Below, piece by piece: positions 9,483 through 21,100 of a stretch of 64,000 nt of DNA; the stretch's first letter is position 1; each line of letters begins with the position of its first letter. The position numbers and the translations under genes were made by a program. The notes below the pieces were generated by a model, which saw only the letters and a program-made list of their open reading frames with translations, ran no database searches and was not told the origin of the DNA. This DNA comes from Agapetus fuscipes. Its lineage: Eukaryota; Arthropoda; Insecta; Trichoptera; Glossosomatidae. The stretch is from positions 8,804,001 through 8,868,000 of the forward strand of contig OX637345.1 of NCBI GenBank assembly GCA_951799405.1. The letters are read 5' to 3'.

Positions 9483-11720
9483 ACTTTTGATTTTGCGTTC
9501 AATTAAATTCTTTCACTGGAATTCTGCAATGTTATATTGAATTCAAAATTTGTTAGGTCCACTTATAATCGAGACACGAAGCTTCCGTCCTTGGCTGTCC
9601 AAGAGTCATGATCACTTCCGCCTCCCTCCTAGAATTCCTTTCTGTGGATAACAGCTGAGTCTGGGTTCCCGTCAAGTGGACTTCTCACAGGGTTATAAGG
9701 TACAAGATACATACAAGGGTATCAGGGACCTATTGTCTTAGATTCTAAATGTGGGTCTGGTGATGGAATAGTCCACAGGCACGGGATGGCCCTGAGAACC
9801 TATAACATTCAATGCAGAATTACCTAATCACTCTTACACATTACGGAATGCTGTTCTCCTTGGGGTGGTGAGAATGAAAGAAGGATTATGAAGAATTCGT
9901 ATGCTGCATGTATTCCCTATAAGTAAGGTCTGAAAGTAATCCATCTGAAGGTGAAAATGTATTCCAAACACACCATTACACATCCATCACACTAGGGGTT
10001 GGCCAAGCTAATAAAATGCAAATTTCATAAATAAATTATAAACAAACAACTCTGCAGTATGTGCTGAAGCCGAAATGCCTGCAATCTCATATCGAGATAC
10101 ACAAAGAATAACGCGGATGTACCTAATGCAGTTGAATTTGAAAACCGCTGAGTGACCTTGTTCATAATATGTTCCCGACCACAACAATGTTCCTGATAAT
10201 TGGCAGCCGGCCTCTGGCCAAATACAACTGGATATGTTCCCGACCTCTGGTCGCAACGAGAGTTCCTGAAATGATCTGGGCTCACTCAGCTGGATTAGTG
10301 TTCCATGATCTCTGATCATATATACTTGGAGTTTGCTTGGAGCCAACATTATTGCAGTAACTTGTAGCTGAACACACACAATCCAGACTAACCTTCCTGT
10401 CCCGTGGTTTTTTGCAGCAAAAGATTACCATACGGAGAAGTTGGGTAGGGTACAAGGGGAATTGGAGGAGGTACCCAAAAGGCCGTTGGGGCCATTTGCC
10501 ATGATTAATTAGAGTCACTTAATCGACGAGGGTGTCGAAATCTTAGTTTCACGCCGCGTGTATCCGAATCCTTTCCTTGAAATAACTAATAAAGGTCCAT
10601 TTTGCAGTGCCTTTCAGATGACCGGTGGTCATAGAAAGATGCTGTAAAAGCCATGGACCTATTAATTTACAGGTGGACGCGCAAAGGTAAGAATTACAAC
10701 AAAGAAGAGATCGCCTTGCATGTAATTACTTTCACTAACAAACTAAAACCTAACTGCCTTTCATCTCGCAATTTTTATGTCATTTATGTTTTTATCTGAA
10801 AATAATTTCGACTACCTTATATTCCTATTAATTAAACTTGCACACATTAAGACCGTTCCGTAATTAATAACGCTTAAATCTCGTCGCCTTAAAAATAATT
10901 GTAGTTCATACTACCTCATCTTTGATCGCGTAAACGCAAAATCAATACTCGTTATAATCTTATAAAAGGTAGAAATGTATGAGGGGTACACCTCCCAAAA
11001 AGTACTTGGGTTTGCCACTAAAGTAGATTTTGAAACGGTAAAACAAAAAAAAATAACACAACGTTCTGTTTCATAATCTTCCACACGACGAGGAGTCCTA
11101 CCCTTAGCTAGATGATCACATAATAATTGGCCAAAAATAATTACTACCTCGATTGGGGTAGATTGCTCTTCCAGCAACTGAAACTGAAGGTTGGAAAAGA
11201 ATCGAAGCAGCCTAGTGCTATTCCTTCAGAGAAGGTTTGTTGCACTTGAATCCTGGTGATTCCAGGGTATCTTCCTGCACATTCGATCGCATCCACTTCT
11301 ACCGGAGGAGAAAAAAATCCCTCGTTCGTGCTTCTCTTTTCGAGTCTCCTCTTCGTCCCTCCGACCACTTCTCCTTCGGCAGGGGGGGGGGAACATTACA
11401 ACACTTACACAAGACAATCGAAATGTCGCGATATTTGACATATACATAATTTAAAGCAGATACTACATCCTGTTATACAGAGAAATGGATATTTCAATCA
11501 TATAAAAAACATCTTACTTGCTTTGCCTTTTTATGAGTTCTAGCCTTGTGAAGAATATTGAAACGCGACAGGAAATAATTTTGAGAATTCGAACTACGAT
11601 CGGCCAAAACTTGATTTTGATGTAAACAATTATAAAAAACTGGCACGAAAATTCATTATACAACAATTATTTTTTTCTGAATAAACAAAAAAAAAAAGTT
11701 AAGAATATAGCAATTTTTAT
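9483..11720. other. low-repeat intergenic stretch downstream of the MBOAT7-like gene
   Basis: Apart from the weak exon candidate at 10393-10431, no convincing gene. Around 10145-10270 two related pieces (ATGTTCCCGACC ... GTTCCTGA) form a short degenerate duplication. A run of nine or ten G occurs near 11382. Confidence 0.4.
10393..10431 (-). CDS. possible short first coding exon (weak)
   Basis: An ATG opens MVIFCCKKPRDRK and runs exactly 13 codons to an AAG|GTTAGT donor-like site. The surrounding kilobase is less repetitive than most of the window. No downstream exon was recognised, so this may be chance. Confidence 0.15.
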
Positions 11721-11724
11721 GATT

Positions 11725-11730
11725 TTTATT
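11725..11730 (-). terminator. candidate polyadenylation signal of the MBOAT7-like gene
   Basis: AATAAA on the minus strand, about 160 nt downstream of the stop codon. It is the nearest canonical hexamer after the stop, but AT-rich sequence makes chance matches common. Confidence 0.4.
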
Positions 11731-11889
11731 AACTTTTCGAGGATTTGGGGCAGTATAAGATCAAATATTTCGACCTTATGGTGATACAATTTATTGTTTT
11801 TTTGATATAAAGCAGCTTTTGGCAAAACGCAAAATCGAAATTCCCAAAAAAACGATTTCGATCCACCTTAATGCACGCTCCTGCCATGA

Positions 11890-12150
11890 CTATCGCACTT
11901 TCCCGCTCGGCCTAAAATTTGACTTAAAATTTGTTTTCAACCCTTTAAAGGCCGTCTTTATTTTTGTAACGAATTTGAGCGTTGGATCGCTTAGGAGGAA
12001 GAAGCCTGCTAAGAAGATGTACGGCGTGAAGTATATGGAGGAAGCGTATCTCCATATTGTCTTGGGATCCAACACCAGGAAGCAGACCACGGCGTGGGAG
12101 TATATCAGCTGGTTCATCATCCAAATGCAGCAGAGGAACACCTGGGAGAC
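11890..12150 (-). CDS. MBOAT7: MBOAT7-like exon 7 (C-terminus and stop)
   Basis: Residues 404-489 and TAG. Acceptor TTTCCAG. Hydrophobic segments around QLIYSHAVVCFLVLD, then IWRYASSIYFTPYIF, which mirrors LRYWASIYFCIHF in vertebrate MBOAT7. The tail is short and basic (SNFRPSGKVR). Confidence 0.93.
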   Translation of the reverse strand, partial: VSQVFLCCIWMMNQLIYSHAVVCFLVLDPKTIWRYASSIYFTPYIFLAGFFLLSDPTLKFVTKIKTAFKGLKTNFKSNFRPSGKVR

Positions 12151-15100
12151 CTGGAAACCAAAAAAAATAATTAAAACCATCACAGCAACTCAAAGAGTAA
12201 TAATAAATAGTAATAATAATAGGATGATTTATTTGGTGGTAATTTGTTATTTTATTTCAAACATATACCCAACGCCTTTAAACGATCAACCATTGCATCG
12301 TTTTCTATAATATTATGTATGAAATATTGAGTGTATACTTACCGCTCCGCTAGTTTGAAGATACGCCCTGTAGTATTTTCTCTCGGCTATGGTGTATAGT
12401 GCCATTATGGCACAATATGTAAAGTATCCAGCTTCTAATCCGTGCCATATGGAGCACACCATCCAAGTTAGGAACACGCTGGAAGAGAGCAAAAAAAATG
12501 ACGAAGGAAAGATCACAACAGAAAGAAGTCAAAGGACACTATTGACGGGTAAAATGTACAATGGTGATATCCATTTATCTTTTTTCAAGGGCATTGCAGT
12601 CCAATGCGAGCCTTGATAACCTTCATCCTCTGCCTCCCACTCCAGCTGGGCTGGAAGTCTCATCACCACGGTAATTCTTACCTAACGAATATTGGTAATA
12701 TTTGTATGAAGATCTGTCAATCCAAGATGGCCGCGAATGAACAGATGATAAGTCTTCATACAAATATTACCGATATTCTGTAGGTAAGAATTACCGTGGT
12801 GATGAGACTTCCAGCCCTGTCCTCTGACGCTGCTGTCCAGTTCGCAACTAGCAAAAGCTGGGCCGAATTCTTCCTCACTTATACATATAATATAGACCAG
12901 CGGTTCCCAAAGTGGTGGTCCGCGGACCACTAGTGGTCCGCGAGAAAATTTCGCTGGTCCGCAGAAAAATGTGGAATATACTTACTAAAATTACAATTTT
13001 TGCTTATTTTGTTTTTTTTTATGATGGTTTATTAATAAAGCTTTCATAACTTGGTTACTATTAATAGTTTCATTTTATTAACTAGGTACATTTTATGTTT
13101 TCTTTGATCACATTTTTTTTTATAAATATACAGCCGATCTTCCTTGAAACAAGGGAGATCGGGAGATCTTCCTTGTTATTAAACACTTAAAAAATCCTAT
13201 TAGTGGTCCGCGGGATTTAAATTATGAATTAACTGGTCCGTGAGGTCAAAAAGTTTGGCGACCGCTGATATAGACAAATAGATAATTTATGACACTCTAA
13301 GAGAGGAAACCACTGTTGCTTGATGAATTCATAAAGCAAACTGGTTTAAATAGCAAAGCAAGTTAGTATGAAAAAGTTACTTTTTTCCAGACTTTGGACT
13401 CATTAATATCTGTGTAGGATATCTTTAAAGTGCATCGCTTCAACAATGATTCATTGCGGTGCTTAGTTTGCCAAACCACGCCCTTTTTTTATAGACACAG
13501 CACCGATCGCACTAAGCCACGCTTCGAAACTCAGCAACACAGTCATGATATAAAAGGGTGCGAGCGACATTCTACAATCAGTCACACTTTGACCGCAGCA
13601 CTGTGAAGATGTGCCATATAGACGAAGATAAACAAAGCTTATAAATATACAAAAAATATGACATAAGTCCCAAAAAAAGACTAAAACGTCACAATTAATT
13701 TTTCGATTGAAGAAGTAAAACATTTTTCTGCAAAATTAATGAAAATACTACTTACTTCATAGATTTGCTTGGAAGTTTATTGAAAAAACCTCCATAGAAG
13801 TATTGCCCAAAAAAGTACTGTATAGATTTGTTCCAGCTGTCTGTATAGACTTTTAACCAAGGCGTTGTGTATATGACATGGAGATCGATGCAATTGACTG
13901 TTTCAAAATCATACTCGAGTGTTTTAGCCTCCTCAGGTGTCCTAAAAAATACAAAACAAGACAGGAATGAAATCAAGAATTTGCAGAAAACGATAATGTT
14001 TTTAATCAAGGAGCCGAAAATTTAACCCAGAAATATTATGATAGACATTGAGAAGCTAGACGTTTTTAAGATGCGAAGCTGGAAGAAATGCTAACATCTC
14101 CATGGATGTTAAAAAAGAGAAATGTTCCTGTCTTGCAGAAAATGAAAATTCATCTGGCCACCTCTAGCAGAATGGATACATTTACAGCTCCAGTATGAAT
14201 TCTTCTTCAATGTCGCTACAGCCTAACTCTATTCTCAGCCTCCTTCAACTTCCACTTTTAGCTCCGTCTGTTCTCTGATACCCTTCTAAAGTTTGCTACT
14301 CGTGGAATTTAAGCCGCATTCCTCTTTATTTTATCTCATCATTTTGGTCTAGGCTTTACCACTTTTCTTCTTCCTCCCTGGTGTTTGGTCATCATTATTT
14401 TGAAAATCCTAGTGCCTAGCATTCTGTAAGCATGTCCACCCCCCCCCCCCCCCCCTCCAACCTTTGCAGTTTTATAAAGATTGTAAGACTGGATTTTTTC
14501 CAGTTTATACGTCACTATCCGGTAGACAAAGCCCTCTTTACGGTCCCCATCTAATCCTTGACAAAACTTAACCCAACTTTTATTTTGTAAATCATCAACT
14601 TGTCGAAAAATAAACAATTCCTACAAGCCAAGTGCAAACAAAGTCATAAATACTTTACTCTTAAATTTTGAAAAGATTTTTGTGAAACACTGTGGAAATT
14701 CATTTTAAAAAATTGATTATTTTTCAATAAAGAATTAAAATATAAAAGAAATTAAAAACTTTGTTGTATAATTAGTAATTGTTAGTTACCCGAAGATGAA
14801 AGTATTTCCGAAAATATTTGTAACATACTCAAAAACAATAAAAGTGGAATAAAACAAAGTTTTTAATGTTTTTTATTTTTTAATTCTTTATTGAAAAATA
14901 ATCAATTCTTTACTTTTACTTTCTTCGACTCATAAGCCTTGAAGGCTCAGGGCCTCCCGCACCACAACCCTCCAGGACTCTCTGTCTTGTGCTGCTTCCC
15001 TCCATTGTCCCCTCACTCCCAAAACTTCTGCGTCGGCTTCAACGTTGTCTGCCCACCGCATCCTGGGACGTCCGAGTGGTCTAACACCTGAGGGGGCACC

Positions 15101-18100
15101 ATCCAAGACTGTTCTGATGATCCTGGAGTCCTCTGCACGTGCTACATGTCCGGCCCACTGGAGTCTTCTTGATTTCTAATTTCTAATAGTAATAAGTAAT
15201 AAATACAAAGCCCAAATAAATTATCCTTGACTTACAGTTCTCTGAGTCTCTTGTAGTTTCTTGTGGGACCGTGTCCGCATTTGCTTTTACAGTCCACTGG
15301 ATAGGCTCCCATACCAGCCGCTGAGCAGACTGCCTCAGCCATCACAAAACCACCAAACATCCACAAGCGGAAGCTCTGCAAGACCACAAAGCCATACAAG
15401 ACTTTGGATACATAGCTGGAAGTGTAGAAGGCATCATCTTGGAGAAGCTGGGAAACAAACAAGAACAATGAGTGTTTTTGACAACACCAACGGCACCAGT
15501 CAGCTCATCTCTAACAGTTGACATCCTCTTCATTTCTATGGGCCCAGAGCGGCCAAGTGCCGACAGTAGACGGACAAAATTCAAGAATTAATACGAAATA
15601 TTTTTAGAAAGCAAAACATTTTACACTCTGCACTGGAATTGAACACAAAACTGGATCTTGGAGACGAAAAAGACTTTGACAACTGGAATCATTCATAAAT
15701 GGGGAGATACATTAATGATTTCAAGATCCTTTTGTTCTCAGCTGGCTCTAAGACAACCGGCTTTGTATAAGATCCCCTTCTGACATTTTTTTTGGATAAT
15801 CATGGCAATAGTTTAAAAGAACAGGGAATTTGTTACTGTGTTCCGCAATTGTTGTAGATTTTTCAGCACATTAAGTTTTCTGTTCCTTTTAAGCTCCGAT
15901 ATTTATGAAGTACCTATGTTGTGACCTACTAAAAACAAAACCGGCTCAAGTCTTGTTTAGTCTGCTGAGTCCACAAATGCCATCGCGTAATAAGATTTAA
16001 TTAATATACATTTATCAAACTTATTGAATTCTTAATTAATTATAATATTAAAGTCTGTTCGGCAAGTGTAAAAAATTGTCAGATGGAGCAGAAAAAGAAA
16101 ACTATTCTGCAGGGACCATATTGTATACAAAATAGACAAAAATCACGATGAGCGCAGCTGAGACCAAATTCCCTTCAAACAGATAATTGATCTAGTGATA
16201 GATAGTAGAAATTACTTGATAGTCGGTGTTATGGCCTCGGGGATCAAGACAGGTTATTTGGAACCGGATAACGCTGGTTCGAATCCCGCGACGATAACTT
16301 CGACCCTGGTTCAACAGATGCCGTTGCATGCACACAAGCTTCTGCTTTCGCATGAAGACAACTGGCCAGGTAAAATAGGTTGGTGGATTGCATTCCTTTC
16401 CACAAATCTATTTAAAAAAAAAAAAAAAAAAAAATCAGAACCATGTAGAAGAAAATAATTCACCTGCAGTGGGAAGTACGCCGAGATGGCTGTATGTACG
16501 TAACAAGCAAAGATGGAATTGAAAAGTCTCTTCTGGAAGTATTTAGTACTGAAGACAGCCTGAGACATTGGCAGCTTCAAGTAGTCATCAAACGTTCTAT
16601 ACCGGATATAAGGACCTAGACAAATAAAAGTGCTGTTTATTGATCTTACTAGATTATTTTGATGAGATTATAGATTATGGACCATCACCATGCACTCAAT
16701 AGCCCTAAGTAGGCTGAATCCAGGATTCTCCTCTACTCTTGCCTATCCATCACTTCTGCTCTCCAGCCACCTATGTCTGTCTTTGCTGCATCTGCGTTGA
16801 CACCTTCCATCCATCGCATTACGAGCTGGAATATACTTGCGCACCTCTTTCAATTCATTCATATCTATCACCTTTTTCATACATTCCCTTCTGTAACATT
16901 CACTCTGTATATTCACTAATTTGATCAAGCCGTTCCTTTATCCATCTTACTTTCCTCGTCTTACCTCCTACGTTTCCTTTATAGATACTAATTGTCAAGC
17001 GTTCATAATCCATTATTTCTACAAGTCCAAACCATCTCATCACATTACTTTACACCTTTACTTCCACATCCTCTTTAAGCTTGCATTTTTCTTTTCAATA
17101 CTCATTCCCAACTCCATATCTTAGACCCGGTATTGTCAATGTTAGCTCAGTAACTTACTACTGAATGAAAAGGACGTACATAATATATGTATGTCAATCG
17201 TGTGAGTATTTTTCTTTATCACTTGAAAGTCAAATATGCCAACGTTGAAAATACCAGTCCGTAGACTTTTTTCTGTTACACTCTTCAAGTGTATTATATC
17301 CACCTTACTCATTTCTCTGTTATTCATAGTTCATTCTTCACTTCCATACATCAATGTCGGTAACAACATGCCATTGTGTAACGCCGTACTCAAATCCATC
17401 AATTCATTCCGTTAAAAAAAAAACAGTGATTAAAATGACCTGTGAAACTTCCAATGAATGAAAAGGTGTAATGGAACATATCCATGAAGTTGGGATCCAG
17501 GATTTCTTCGTCATCTTCAGCGTCTCTATCCTTCACATTTCCTTTGCTCTTGGCCCTGGAGTAGGAGCTGTGGATCTCCGCAGACAGGCCTATCGTCCTC
17601 ACCAGCTGGTACAGCAGCAGCATGTGTTGCTGGAGATGTGTCTGCGTGTTCCACTTGGCTTCAGGGTCAAGGAGACGGTGTATGCAGGCGTAGCTGAACT
17701 GGAAAATGGTGTTGACCTTGTGGCAGTGCCTGAAATACAATGCTTGGTACAACAAATATTTTTGTGTCCATATTCCAACTGAACGCAGATGACAGCTTAA
17801 GGATCTATTTCTAATCTAATCTAAGTTGCAAATATATGTAACATTGCGGATTCACATTATATGCATTCTCACAAGCAGACAGATACAAGTTCGCGCTTGC
17901 ACATGCCGCATGTGAACCTAGAACATAATAACCCAGATCTCAAATTAACATACACCCTGTAACTCTTGCCGTCCTTTCCTGAAACAGGGGTGACATTGGC
18001 AAAGTGAACCATTTTCTACAGCATCGGTGGTCAGCCGCATACCAACCTGTTAAGAATGCATATCCATATTCTTGTGTAACATGTAACTTTTTGCCGCGTT

Positions 18101-21100
18101 CTACCCGAAGGGTTCGCATGTGGCTAGTGGAACCTATTTATTTTTATTGGTAAGCGGGCCGACCTTACGTCAACCACTTCAGTCGATTTGGTGGTTTCCT
18201 AGCCCCCGAGGGGGCTGGTACTAACTCCTTATGAAGATTGAGTAAATGTTGCCAGTATTTTATTTTAGGTTTATAATAATAATAATAATAATAATATGCG
18301 TTTATTCCAGCTTGGTCATGTGGAGGGTGCAATACATGACCAGCCATAAAAAAATAATACATCAATAGAAAAAGTACATAGAAAATTACAAAAATGCAGA
18401 AACATGAAAATATGTGATGAAATATATGAGAAAAAAGAGCAAACAAAATATATAGCTAAACAGTGAAAGAAAAGAGAAATACATGGTCATTGTACATTAG
18501 AATATCAGGAACATATTAAACAGGGAAAAAAAGGCTACTATAATAAACACCGAAACGGAAAATCATTTCTAGTCAAGAAATCATTAGCTACATATCAACC
18601 GGACTTGTTTTGTATATGTTGCGACGACCAAGCTCGTTAAAAGTCTGGTTGATATCTCAGTTGGTAGAATGCTTGCATTCCATGCCGAGAGCAAGGGTTC
18701 GATCCGGTGCCTATTTCAAACCCAAAATAAATATCGGCAAGGTGTACTCAGCCCTCACAATAAATGAGAACCAGCCCCACCGGGAGCTGCGAAACCCCCA
18801 CTTCAACTGAAAGTAGTTGGTGTGAGGCCGGCCCCTTACCTGTAAAAATAAATAGGTCCCGAATTGCCACATGTGACCCTTTTTGGGATAACGTAGGCAA
18901 GAAGTTGCACTACATGCGTGGCTTGGTTGCGGTTGCGAACGCTCTGATATCGTCCTCACCACACGGCACCCAGGAGTGGAAGTCGCTCTCCTCCATGGGC
19001 AGTGGGTTCTCTGCCTCCCGTTGCGCCCAGCGCGGATGGCACTAGATCGTTACCCGCCGATGAAGGGCTCCCGTCAGGCACATTAGCTTCAGTAACCTCA
19101 CGCTTTTGGGAGGGTGGATTCCTAGATTCATGCGCTAGCCTCTGTTTTTGAGGATTTTCTTTTCCTTTCCTGAAGTAAAGTAACTCTAGCTGATTTAACT
19201 TCAACGGGAAGGCCTTCCGCCGCCAAAAAAAAACATTGCAAGTGAACGATCACCGGGTGAAGCGACTCCGCATGAGTTGCATGAACCGGGTGGGTGGAGG
19301 TGGGAGAGTGCCCTCTTGCTCATCGGGCCTTCCGATGTGGTCGATATTCGTTCATTTGACAGTTGAAGACGAACAATACCTACGTTAAAAATGGTCAAGG
19401 CTACCAAAAATTGGTCATACTCTACCGACATGCCTAAGCTACCGAAAATACCGATAAGATCTCTATCGTCACGTCGAGACTTCCACCCCACGACGCGCTC
19501 ATCTTGATTATATATTTTCTTAAAATCTGCCAGTAACCGTATTAGTATATTATAGTAAAGATTTTTGTTGTTGTTGAAAATTTCAGCTCGTTGCCCTGGA
19601 ATCTGCAATCAAAATGTAAGCTGTAAAGATACATATTACATTGAAGATGCATTCTTACAAGGATACACATAGGTATACGGTCACACTTACACATGTCGCA
19701 TGTGTACCTACCAGTGGCGAAGGGTGCCATACAAGCCGGTTCCCATCGGCTTCCCTTTTAAAATGATGTAACAAAGTAGTTAAAAAAATATAGGCACAAA
19801 GTAAAAAAATACATTTAAAACCAAAGAAACAATACGTTTTTTTTCTCCATTGAAACCATGCAGTCTACTTTAATATCATTTTTGCCTCATTTTAAACGGG
19901 AAACCGATGGGAGTCGGCTTGTATGGCACCCTTCGCCACTGATAGGTTTATTTAACACTTAATAAGGGACTGGAAATGGGAAACTACTTTCAACATAAAA
20001 AAAACCCGATTTCGAAGGAACAGAAGCCCTGCAACTCTTACCGACCTTCCCTGAAACAGAGGTGGCATTTTTTACAGTATGGGTGGTCAATCCCATACTA
20101 ACCTATAAGTCAAGGAACATTTTTTGAAAGGACTTGCTGTGTTTAAGTTATTCGCCTTGACATATAAAACCAAACTACATTTATTATGTTAGATCCTTTG
20201 TTTAAAATGGAAAATTTTGATACTTTTATATTTAAATTCCATTATTTATTATGTTTAGGTCGGGCTATTTTTTATTATTATTTATCGTTTCTATTGCAAC
20301 AAAAATGTTCTATCCAAAAATTATGTTAATTTTAACAAGGTCAAACAAATTCTTCATATAATTTTGAAAAATAAGAATTTAGAATGCAGGTACATTATAT
20401 TTTATTTTTTTCCTCATTTTAAATGCCAAACATTCTTCAAGGTCATAGTTTGGTGTGAGTGAGATGATTTTTTTTTATCCAGTCCTGTTTCAAGAAAAGG
20501 CGGCAGAAGTTATAATTGACTACGAGAACTTGGTGTCTTACCCACTTTGCCAAACTGCCCATTTATGGAACGAGTTGCCGGTATCTGTGTTCCCAAATCA
20601 ATTTAATCTCGTCCTATTCAAAACCGACATCAAACGCCACTTCCTTTCAGTGTCTCAAAACAAGGACAACACAACACACACCACAACACTACGCAGCTAA
20701 CGGCCCAGCTACAAAGGATCAACCACCACATCACCAACACCTCTGCGGCACTACAAAAAGTGTCATAGTCCTTAAAAAACAAAATTGTACTTCAAGGTTG
20801 ATTTCCAGGATTTTTTTCTGTGGTTCATAGGGGCTGTATCTTCCGTACGTTTCGCTAGGGTCTATGATGAGCTTCTCCAGCGTGATTATAATTTTTGAGT
20901 TTATTTTATGTACCTACTACTTCACAGGCAGGATGTGTAAGCGTAAACTTAAATGTGTTTACTTGTGAGTATGCATGAAGTGGACATATTTATTTCTACA
21001 AGTAAGATGCCATACGTCAATTATTTAATTGGAAAGTGGGGATTTTCCTTGTCCTCATTTTTTGTAAAGGCTGAGTAACCTTGTCGGTACTATGACTTAT

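Noticed and set aside
11819..12310. 163-codon plus frame, one of the longest in the window
   Set aside because: Antisense to MBOAT7-like exon 7 and flanking intron; no family signal.
17471..17782. 103-codon plus frame
   Set aside because: Antisense to MBOAT7-like exon 2, which has splice sites and homology.
18645..18715. possible functional tRNA gene
   Set aside because: A and B boxes are visible, but the acceptor stem does not close and the sequence is followed by the SINE-1 body shared with other copies.
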